Shown here one piece after another: positions 1 through 5,270 of a stretch of DNA of 5,270 nucleotides. Position numbers and translations under genes: made by a program. The stretch is from Flavobacteriaceae bacterium (GTDB taxonomy: Bacteria; Bacteroidota; Bacteroidia; Flavobacteriales; Flavobacteriaceae), in assembly GCA_002713705.1 (NCBI GenBank), contig PAUJ01000010.1, positions 17,658-22,927 of the forward strand, written 5' to 3'. The notes beneath the pieces are model-generated. The model was not told the DNA's origin and ran no database searches. It saw only the letters and a program-made list of their open reading frames with translations. Position 1 is the stretch's first letter; each line of letters opens with the position of its first letter.

Positions 1-1412
1 AAATAAGTTCCCGCATAAAGCCCAAACCATTCAGTCGCATTAATTTTAGATAAATTAATACCCGTAAATCGCATATCGTACGAATTACCAGCATCTTCAC
101 TAGTCATGTACCCCCTTACAAAAAAGTCTTTACTTCTCAGTTCTAATTTATGTTGTTGCATTAAGAAGTTATCCAATTGATACCTGTTAGCACCTTGATA
201 GATTGTTCTTCCAAATCCAAATTTAGAATTCCAAACTACTTCCAAATCACCTCCTGTTGGTTTATAGTTTAAAGAGAAATCTGCTTTACCACTTGCAGCC
301 TCATAGGTAGTAACATCTTGTTCTCTATATCCTGTTCTTGATACATTTACTGCTGGAATAAGAGCACTTGATCCAGCTGGAATTAAACCAAGAGCTTCTA
401 TTGATTGACCAACTTCATTTAAATTTGTACCTAATGCACCTAAACTTACCTCATCACCATAAATATTCAATCCATCGTGTGCAGGTTGATTTTCAAATGG
501 AATAACAGTATCTGGTGTTCCAGGTTTATTTAAGTTGTATTGATTGGTGTCTGTAGCATACCATTCTGTACCTTGTAAGTATGAAAAATTTGCTTTTGCA
601 GCAAATTTGTCACTGAACTTATGTGCAGCTCTAATTCCAAAATCGTAAAAGTTATTATCTCCGGCAGCTTGTTGTGAAGTAATTCCGGTTTTAACATATA
701 CGCTAACTCCTTGATCATCAAAAGGACTTTTGCTCGTCATAAAAAGAATACCATTAAAAGCATTCGCACCATATAGCGCTGAAGAAGCTCCAGGTAATAA
801 TTCAACACTCTGAACGTCTAATTCGTTCAATCCTAGAAAGTTCCCGATAGCAAAGTTTAACGCTGGTGAAGAATTATCCATTCCATCGACTAATTGAACA
901 AAACGAGTATTTGCGAATGTTGCAAAGCCACGAGTATTTAACGAACTAAATGTTAAACTCCCTTTATTGATATCAACACCTTTTAAGTTTTCTAAACTGG
1001 CATAAAAATCTGGGGAAGTTGCATTTTTAATATCTCTGGCATCAAATCTTTCGATAGTTACAGGAGATTCTCTAACACTTTCAGGAGTTCTAGAAGCGGA
1101 AAGAACAATTTCGTCTAATTGGTCTCCTTCTATTAATGTAATATTAAGCATTTGGTTATTAGCTGTTACTTCTTGAGTGATAGTTTGATAACCAATGCTA
1201 CTAATTTGAATTGAAAATGGCAGTTCCTGATCGACTGTTAAAGTAAAATTACCATCATAATCTGTAGATGTTCCAATAGCAACACCCATTACGGTAATAT
1301 TTGCTCCTAAAGTTGGTTCTTGGGATTCGTCTACAACATTACCAGTAACGGTAGTTTGTGAAAAAGCTACTAAGCTAAAACACATACAAAAAAATGTAAT
1401 AATTGTCTTCAT
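1..1412 (-). CDS. TonB-dependent outer-membrane receptor, N-terminal 470 residues (3' end outside window)
   Basis: This gene encodes a TonB-dependent receptor, a gated outer-membrane barrel that imports a bound ligand using TonB/ExbBD energy. The frame is open from ATG at 1412 to the window edge without a stop, giving 470 codons. A Sec signal peptide covers residues 1-18 (MKTIITFF... ending VAFSQ). A carboxypeptidase-regulatory-like beta domain spans about 22-94 (VTGNVVDE, DYDGNF, SSIGYQ). A TonB-box-like DEIVLSASR lies at 100-108. The plug spans about 110-230, with NTRGF (159-163), LVDGM (174-178) and LPGASSALYGANAFNGILF (206-224). Barrel strands follow, including FFVRGYMTSEDAG (430-442). 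Family members are often 900-1000 residues, so about half is visible. An in-frame ATG at 1451 would add 13 residues before the signal peptide and is less likely. The plug lacks the usual SusC-type signature and no SusD neighbour is visible, so the ligand is unknown. Family assignment is very safe. Confidence 0.95.
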   Translation of the reverse strand, partial: MKTIITFFCMCFSLVAFSQTTVTGNVVDESQEPTLGANITVMGVAIGTSTDYDGNFTLTVDQELPFSIQISSIGYQTITQEVTANNQMLNITLIEGDQLDEIVLSASRTPESVRESPVTIERFDARDIKNATSPDFYASLENLKGVDINKGSLTFSSLNTRGFATFANTRFVQLVDGMDNSSPALNFAIGNFLGLNELDVQSVELLPGASSALYGANAFNGILFMTSKSPFDDQGVSVYVKTGITSQQAAGDNNFYDFGIRAAHKFSDKFAAKANFSYLQGTEWYATDTNQYNLNKPGTPDTVIPFENQPAHDGLNIYGDEVSLGALGTNLNEVGQSIEALGLIPAGSSALIPAVNVSRTGYREQDVTTYEAASGKADFSLNYKPTGGDLEVVWNSKFGFGRTIYQGANRYQLDNFLMQQHKLELRSKDFFVRGYMTSEDAGNSYDMRFTGINLSKINATEWFGLYAGTY

Positions 1413-1440
1413 ATAATTGTTTGAATTGATTTTTATGTTC

Positions 1441-1470
1441 GAAATATACATAATTTTAACCTAAAATTAA
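1441..1470 (-). promoter_or_regulatory. Putative Bacteroidota-type promoter of the receptor gene
   Basis: On the minus strand, TATATTTC (1448-1441) matches seven of eight positions of the flavobacterial -7 consensus TAnnTTTG. A weak TTA (1470-1468) sits 19 nt upstream, where TTG is expected for the -33 element. Transcription would start near 1434-1437, leaving a leader of roughly 22-25 nt before ATG at 1412. A better TTG at 1481-1479 is 30 nt from the -7 box, which is too far. The position suits a promoter, but such matches are common in AT-rich DNA. Confidence 0.35.
1451..1469. repeat. Perfect 8+8 bp palindrome, candidate operator
   Basis: TAATTTTA (1451-1458) and TAAAATTA (1462-1469) are exact reverse complements around the 3-nt centre ACC. 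The 19-bp element lies just upstream of the putative -7 box and fills most of the spacer of the proposed receptor promoter. A dimeric repressor bound here would block RNA polymerase. Symmetry and location are visible in the sequence; the operator role is inference. The arms are entirely A/T, which makes chance symmetry more likely. Confidence 0.4.
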
Positions 1471-1490
1471 GAATTTGGCAACCTAAATTA
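1459..1490. repeat. Near-identical direct repeat, 22-bp period
   Basis: ACCTAAAATTA at 1459-1469 recurs as ACCTAAATTA at 1481-1490 with one A missing. The copies start 22 bp apart, close to two helical turns, and the first overlaps the palindrome at 1451-1469. This could be a second half-site for the same regulator, but low complexity makes chance a real possibility. Confidence 0.3.
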
Positions 1491-1649
1491 GTGCAATCAT
1501 ATATTGAATCATAAAATTTCGTGTATTTCTTTTACCTTATTATTATCTAAAAATTAACTACTTTTTTTTAGCAATTAATACTATAAGAAAAAATATCTAT
1601 TTAATTTAAATGTACTAATTATTGCCTTAATATTAAATTTCAATAAGAA

Positions 1650-1686
1650 TGGTCTAGGCTAAGAGTGAAGTTTATATTATAGACCA
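1650..1686. repeat. 7-bp inverted repeat with 23-nt loop
   Basis: TGGTCTA (1650-1656) pairs exactly with TAGACCA (1680-1686). The stem is short, the loop is long, and no T run follows directly on either strand, so it does not look like an intrinsic terminator. It lies about 60 bp beyond the end of the recombinase relic in the direction of transcription. It could be a weak hairpin or a protein-binding site. Confidence 0.3.
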
Positions 1687-1746
1687 AATTAATTATGATT
1701 TCTATTCTCTATTGTGACATTAGAAATCTAAACGATATCCTTTCTA

Positions 1747-2001
1747 TTAATTCGTTCCTCTCAAATCTTTACTTTTTTTAAATGAAAGAAAGCTGTTATT
1801 CTTTAAGATACTTCCACGAGGTATTTTAAAGCCTTCATCATTGAATATTTTAGATATTTTTATATAACCAATAGGGGTTACATTATTCTCTTTATATTCA
1901 AAAATTCGATTGAATAAATACTGTTGGTAATTACTATAATTTGATTCCCAAAGTTTGGTAGTAGTTACTGAAAATGAAAATCTTACGATAAGGTTTAAGG
2001 G
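1747..2001 (-). pseudogene. Relic of a serine recombinase C-terminal region
   Basis: An 84-codon frame runs from just after a stop codon at 2004-2002 to tandem stops TAA (1749-1747) and TAG (1746-1744). It contains no ATG or GTG, and its only TTG is near the end, so it cannot be translated as an intact gene. The translation includes TTKLWESNY, NYQQYLFNRIFEYKENN, IGYIKISKIFNDEGFKIPRG and SFKKSKDLRG. This resembles the region after the catalytic domain in Bacteroidota resolvase/invertase-type recombinases, where GYxxISxxLNxxGxKTxRG is followed by SIxKKxKxRxxR. Recognisable similarity begins near 1968. The catalytic N-terminal domain is absent because glmS lies immediately upstream. I infer a leftover from a mobile element or old insertion. 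The family call rests on memory of motifs, not an alignment. A chance open frame or another helix-turn-helix protein cannot be excluded. Confidence 0.5.
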
Positions 2002-2007
2002 TTAAGG
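1987..2007. repeat. Three heptamer repeats just downstream of glmS
   Basis: On the plus strand GATAAGG, TTTAAGG and GTTAAGG stand head to tail, each ending in TAAGG, with an exact 7-bp period (TAAGG at 1989, 1996 and 2003). On the glmS strand this reads as three CCTTA units, the nearest 18 nt past the glmS stop codon. The short palindrome AACCGGTT lies beside them at 2010-2017. The array may be a small tandem duplication, a protein-binding array or a scar of an insertion. No function can be assigned. Confidence 0.4.
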
Positions 2008-2066
2008 ATAACCGGTTGTTTCTGCTACTCTACTGTAACAGATTTTGCTAAATTTCTTGGTTGGTC
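1998..2066 (-). other. attTn7-like site at the 3' end of glmS
   Basis: The last 13 codons of glmS (2066-2028) encode DQPRNLAKSVTVE, which matches the E. coli GlmS C-terminus as I know it. In E. coli the TnsD protein of Tn7 recognises this coding segment and directs insertion about 25 bp past the stop codon, which corresponds to about 2000 here. The recombinase-like relic begins just beyond that point. Conservation of the target is seen in the sequence. No Tn7 ends or Tns genes are visible, so actual use of the site is only inferred. Confidence 0.35.
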
Positions 2067-3881
2067 TACATTCTTATCTAGCATTACTGCTATATGATAC
2101 GATAATAGTTGAAAAGGAATTGTTGTTAATAAGGGTGTTAGTGCTTCTTCCGTTTCTGGAATTTCAATAACATGATCGGCAATTTCTTTTACCGTTACAT
2201 CGCCTTCTGTAACAATGGCAATAATCTTACCACTTCTAGATTTAATTTCTTGAATATTACTAACTACTTTGTCATAATGTCCCTTATTGGTGGCAATAAC
2301 AAAAATAGGCATGTTCTCATCAATCAAAGCGATGGGTCCATGTTTCATTTCAGCAGCAGGATATCCTTCAGCATGGATATATGAAATCTCTTTTAATTTT
2401 AAAGCCCCTTCTAATGCCACAGGAAAGTTAAATCCTCTTCCTAAATATAAACAGTTTTTAGCATCTTTATAGACTCTTGCAATTTCTTTAACCTTATCGT
2501 CTAATTGTAATAGTTTTTCAACTTTAGATGGAATCAATTGCATTTTTTGCAAGTAGGTGTGAAATGCTGAATTTGAAAGTGTTCCTTTAGCCTTGGCTAG
2601 TTTTAATGCAATTAACGATAATACCGTTATTTGAGTTGTAAATGCCTTGGTGGATGCAACTCCTATTTCTGGTCCTGCATGGGTATAAGCTCCAGCATCT
2701 GTTTCTCTAGCAATAGATGAGCCTACTACATTACAAACTCCAAAAACAAAAGCATCTTTAGATTTTGCCAATTTAATTGCAGCTAACGTGTCTGCTGTTT
2801 CTCCAGATTGCGAAATAGCAATCACAATATCTTTGGAGGTTATAACTGGGTTTCTATATCTAAATTCAGACGCATATTCAACCTCAACAGGAATTCTAGC
2901 CATGTCTTCAAAAAGATATTCTCCAACAAGTCCCGCATGCCACGAAGTCCCACAGGCTACGATAATAATACGCTCTGCATTTAAAAATTTTTTGAGGTTA
3001 TTATCAACCCCAGCCATTTTTATAATTCCCTTTTCAGCCAACATTCTTCCTCTATACGTATCAATAATTGCTTTTGGTTGTTCATGAATTTCTTTGATCA
3101 TAAAATGATCATATCCACCTTTTTCTATTTGCTCTAAACTTAATTGAAGTTTTTGAATTGAAGCTTTAATTCGTAAATCGTTCTTTATTTTTCTTACTCG
3201 AATATCTCTTCCAAGTTTAATAATAGCCATTTCCTCATCTTCTAGATAAACAGCATTCTTAGTAAACTCAATAAACGGAGAAGCGTCAGAAGCTATAAAA
3301 AATTCTTCATTGTTCTTTCCTACTCCAATTGCTATTGGGCTACCTAATTTTGCAACAACAATTTCATTGGGTTTTTTCTTATCAAAAACGGCAATCGCAT
3401 AAGCACCTGTTACATGATTTAGTGCTAATTGCACAGCCTTTCCTAGTTTACACTTTTCCTGTTTTTTTACTTCTTCAATTAAATTAACAAGTACTTCTGT
3501 ATCTGTATCACTTTGGAAAGTATAGCCTCTAGAAATTAATTCTTTTTTTAAGGTATCATAATTTTCAATGATTCCGTTATGCACAATTACTAAATTACCC
3601 GATTGAGAAAAATGCGGGTGGGAATTAACATCATTAGGAACACCGTGAGTAGCCCATCTTGTGTGGCCGACACCTATTTTTCCTTCTCTTCTTTTCGGAT
3701 TTTTGTTGGTAATTGTTTCTAAAGCGGCTACTTTTCCTTTAGTCTTAGTTAGGTTAATTTCAGTACCGTCATAAATCATGACTCCTGCACTGTCATAACC
3801 TCTATATTCAAGTCTTTTTAATCCATTTATAATAATTGGATAGGCCTCCTTATTACCTATGTATCCTGTAATTCCGCACAT
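2025..3881 (-). CDS. glmS: Glutamine--fructose-6-phosphate aminotransferase (isomerizing), complete
   Basis: GlmS converts fructose 6-phosphate and glutamine to glucosamine 6-phosphate and glutamate in the cytoplasm. This is the first step towards UDP-GlcNAc for peptidoglycan and lipopolysaccharide. The 618-residue product is close to E. coli's 609. MCGITGYIG gives the N-terminal nucleophile Cys2. The class II glutaminase domain covers about 2-240, with HTRWATHG (73-80), HNGIIENY (101-108) and SDTDTEVL (124-131). SIS domain 1 spans about 290-430 (ACGTSWHAG 309-317, SQSGET 357-362). SIS domain 2 spans about 460-605 (LEGALKLKEISYIHAEGYP 490-508, MKHGPIAL 512-519). Glu498, His514 and Lys613 correspond to E. 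coli catalytic Glu488, His504 and Lys603. ATG at 3881 is fixed by the required MCGI start. It follows the DUF4270 stop by 4 nt (TAA, AAAA, ATG) with no Shine-Dalgarno sequence. No glmS ribozyme fits in this gap, and no clear intrinsic terminator follows the stop. Confidence 0.99.
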   Translation of the reverse strand: MCGITGYIGNKEAYPIIINGLKRLEYRGYDSAGVMIYDGTEINLTKTKGKVAALETITNKNPKRREGKIGVGHTRWATHGVPNDVNSHPHFSQSGNLVIVHNGIIENYDTLKKELISRGYTFQSDTDTEVLVNLIEEVKKQEKCKLGKAVQLALNHVTGAYAIAVFDKKKPNEIVVAKLGSPIAIGVGKNNEEFFIASDASPFIEFTKNAVYLEDEEMAIIKLGRDIRVRKIKNDLRIKASIQKLQLSLEQIEKGGYDHFMIKEIHEQPKAIIDTYRGRMLAEKGIIKMAGVDNNLKKFLNAERIIIVACGTSWHAGLVGEYLFEDMARIPVEVEYASEFRYRNPVITSKDIVIAISQSGETADTLAAIKLAKSKDAFVFGVCNVVGSSIARETDAGAYTHAGPEIGVASTKAFTTQITVLSLIALKLAKAKGTLSNSAFHTYLQKMQLIPSKVEKLLQLDDKVKEIARVYKDAKNCLYLGRGFNFPVALEGALKLKEISYIHAEGYPAAEMKHGPIALIDENMPIFVIATNKGHYDKVVSNIQEIKSRSGKIIAIVTEGDVTVKEIADHVIEIPETEEALTPLLTTIPFQLLSYHIAVMLDKNVDQPRNLAKSVTVE

Positions 3882-3885
3882 TTTT

Positions 3886-5270
3886 TTAGTTTATTTCCGT
3901 GTAATAAATTTCTAATATTAATTTTTTATCCTCATCAAGCGTATTATTTCCAAAAAGAACCGTGCCCTCATGAGAAATCACACTGCTTCTTTGTACCGTT
4001 TTAATGGTTTGTAAATTTTGATTAGGATCAAGTATGGTGTCTAGTTTTTGAAAGCCATTTAACAATACATTTTGAGTGGTGATTAAACCTATGGAAACAT
4101 TTGTTGAATCTTTATTAATTAAATTACTGATGTGATGTGTTAAATTAATTTCATAAGAAACCCCTAAATCATCGCTATTTCTTTCAATTCTTCCCATGTG
4201 ATTTGATATTGCATTATTGGGTTCCTCTCCAGATGTTGGGTCTAAAAAATAATCAGCTAAAACCGTATTATTGTTAATATTATAAACGGTCAGTCTCTCT
4301 GGCTCTGTTTTTCCGCCAACAATCTTACTTTGGTCTATATAAAATTTTAAATTTGCATCATTAATTAACCAATTTTTATCTCGAAGCACTTCTAATTCAT
4401 CAGAAACCCCATTTTGATCAAGATCTTCCCCGAATAAATTAATAACAGTTATAATTCCATCACCTCCCCTTACATAAAGATTCTCTTCACCTTCATTTAC
4501 GTTTGGAGATGCAATGGCTGAAGCAACTTCTGGAGACAGTTCGTTATCAAAAACATTTAAATTTACTCCAGCGAAACTTAAGACGTATTCCTCAAAGATA
4601 GTGTCAATTATAGCTACCCCATCATCATCTAGTACAGGATTACCAGAACTATCTTCTCGGGCTCTTAAAAATTTATAATAAAGTGTAATGTTAGCAAGTT
4701 GGGGATTGAAAATAAATAAATTTCCATTATCAGTATTAGACGTTACTTTAAAGTATATTCCTCTAAAGTAATCCTTAAAATTATTATTATTACTTAAAAA
4801 GGGATCTCCTTCTTTGTCTAATATTTTTTCTTGGAAATAATTATTTGATAATGGCACTCTTATACCTGGTGGAATCGTAGTAGTGTCAATAGTAACCACG
4901 CCGTCTTCTGCCGTTTCATTACTAATTATAACATGACCTACATTACTTGGAACAAAATCTTCTATTTCTGTAAACAAGTCGTTTTGCAATAAATTATTTT
5001 CAAAAATAGGCCCTTGATTAGAGTAATAATACTGAGGATCTTGAAAGTTTGAATTGGGATCTAAATCTCTTAAAAAATAATTAGACTCATACAACGAAAT
5101 ATTTACAGGTTCACTCCCGAAAACGGAATCTAACGTATATGTTGTAATACTTTCTTCTGTAGTGTTCTCGTTAAAATAGGGGATATATAACATCACGCTA
5201 TCTAAAACAATTTCTTGTCCTATGGAATCTCCAAAAACAGGGTTTGGAACATTCATTAGTAGTTGGGTTA
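3886..5270 (-). CDS. DUF4270 family protein, probable exported lipoprotein (N-terminus outside window)
   Basis: The product resembles DUF4270 proteins of Flavobacteriia, which are exported, usually with a lipoprotein signal, and of unknown function. The stop is TAA at 3888-3886. The first ATG in the window (5256) is probably internal: the frame stays open to the edge and reads TQLLMNVPNPVFGD, matching the family's usual internal VTQ...NPxFG segment. The signal peptide and lipobox cysteine should therefore lie upstream. Counting from that Met, recognisable parts are LDSVMLYIPYF (18-28), RGIYFKV (165-171), LYVRGGDGIITVINLFG (260-276), NWLINDANLKFYIDQ (295-309) and the C-terminal LILEIYYTEIN. 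The sequence is beta-rich, with many Asn and Asp residues and no transmembrane helix in the visible part. A calcium-loop-like motif occurs at 278-289. The family often sits next to glmS, and in flavobacteria also near a glycogen/starch synthase gene. The 4-nt spacing to glmS indicates one operon. A structural or polysaccharide-related envelope role is speculative. Confidence 0.85.
   Translation of the reverse strand, partial: TQLLMNVPNPVFGDSIGQEIVLDSVMLYIPYFNENTTEESITTYTLDSVFGSEPVNISLYESNYFLRDLDPNSNFQDPQYYYSNQGPIFENNLLQNDLFTEIEDFVPSNVGHVIISNETAEDGVVTIDTTTIPPGIRVPLSNNYFQEKILDKEGDPFLSNNNNFKDYFRGIYFKVTSNTDNGNLFIFNPQLANITLYYKFLRAREDSSGNPVLDDDGVAIIDTIFEEYVLSFAGVNLNVFDNELSPEVASAIASPNVNEGEENLYVRGGDGIITVINLFGEDLDQNGVSDELEVLRDKNWLINDANLKFYIDQSKIVGGKTEPERLTVYNINNNTVLADYFLDPTSGEEPNNAISNHMGRIERNSDDLGVSYEINLTHHISNLINKDSTNVSIGLITTQNVLLNGFQKLDTILDPNQNLQTIKTVQRSSVISHEGTVLFGNNTLDEDKKLILEIYYTEIN
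4390..4425 (-). other. EF-hand/TSP3-like calcium-loop motif in the DUF4270 protein
   Basis: These codons encode DLDQNGVSDELE, which fits the DxDxNGxxDxxE pattern of calcium-binding loops in EF-hand, dockerin and thrombospondin type 3 repeats. The acidic ligands would be Asp278, Asp280, Asn282, Asp286 and Glu289, numbered from the first visible Met. Only one copy is present. It sits just before the conserved NWLINDANLKFYIDQ segment. Calcium binding is inferred from the pattern alone. Confidence 0.45.

Larger units (their letters stand above)
1413..1746. other. AT-rich non-coding stretch upstream of the receptor gene
   Basis: This 334-bp stretch lies between the recombinase relic and the receptor start. 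I find no convincing coding frame on either strand. The longest ATG frame I checked, 28 codons at 1695-1781 on the plus strand, is of low complexity and resembles nothing I know. The stretch holds the putative receptor promoter and an operator-like palindrome near 1441-1470, a short direct repeat, and a 7-bp inverted repeat at 1650-1686. No tRNA-like fold or GC-rich hairpin followed by a T run is visible. Confidence 0.7.

Noticed and set aside
530..721. 63-codon minus-strand frame inside the receptor gene
   Set aside because: It overlaps the receptor in another frame, and its translation resembles no known protein. The receptor frame with its plug and barrel motifs is clearly the real one.
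1449..1451. In-frame ATG at 1451 as an alternative receptor start
   Set aside because: It would place 13 mostly polar residues ahead of a good signal peptide and would overlap the putative -7 element.
1479..1481. TTG as the -33 element of the receptor promoter
   Set aside because: It lies 30 nt from the best -7 match, well beyond the roughly 19-23 nt usual in Bacteroidota.
1695..1781. 28-codon plus-strand frame in the intergenic gap
   Set aside because: It is short, of low complexity, has no recognisable motif and overlaps the end of the recombinase relic on the other strand.
1747..2024. Intrinsic terminator downstream of glmS
   Set aside because: No GC-rich stem followed by a T run is visible on the glmS strand; the AACCGGTT palindrome is too short and has no T tract.
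2172..3087. Plus-strand frames of 61-99 codons at 2172-2384, 2287-2472 and 2788-3087
   Set aside because: All are antisense to well-conserved glmS sequence and show no domain of their own.
3882..3885. glmS ribozyme or other leader element before glmS
   Set aside because: Only 4 nt separate glmS from the preceding stop codon, and the bases before that encode the DUF4270 protein.
5254..5256. ATG at 5256 as the start of the DUF4270 protein
   Set aside because: The frame stays open upstream to the window edge, reads a family-typical segment there, and a protein starting here would lack an export signal.

Overview
The window looks like chromosomal DNA from a member of the Bacteroidota, most likely the family Flavobacteriaceae. 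The evidence is low GC (roughly one third by eye), a TonB-dependent receptor with an N-terminal carboxypeptidase-regulatory-like domain, a DUF4270 protein next to glmS, and A-rich leaders without Shine-Dalgarno sequences. All recognisable genes lie on the minus strand, so transcription runs from high to low coordinates.

Layout in transcription order. (1) 5270-3886: a DUF4270-family protein, probably an exported lipoprotein of unknown function. Its N-terminus lies beyond the right edge. (2) 3881-2025: complete glmS, encoding the glucosamine-6-phosphate synthase that starts amino-sugar and cell-envelope precursor synthesis. It begins only 4 nt after the DUF4270 stop, so the two are almost certainly co-transcribed. 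(3) 2024-1413: a 612-bp gap with no intact gene. Its glmS-proximal part (about 2001-1747) holds an 84-codon open frame without a start codon. Its translation resembles the C-terminal part of Bacteroidota serine recombinases, so it reads as a relic of a mobile element. The rest is AT-rich non-coding DNA with a putative promoter and short repeats. (4) 1412-1: the first 470 codons of a TonB-dependent outer-membrane receptor that runs off the left edge.

The main biological themes are envelope biosynthesis (glmS and its exported partner) and outer-membrane uptake (the receptor). The most interesting point is the recombinase relic directly behind glmS. The 3' end of glmS is the classical attTn7 target, and its last 13 residues here match the E. 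coli GlmS C-terminus as I recall it, so this junction may be an insertion hotspot. A perfect 8+8 palindrome in the putative receptor promoter is a candidate operator. I see no RNA genes, CRISPR array, intact mobile element or clear novel multi-gene system.
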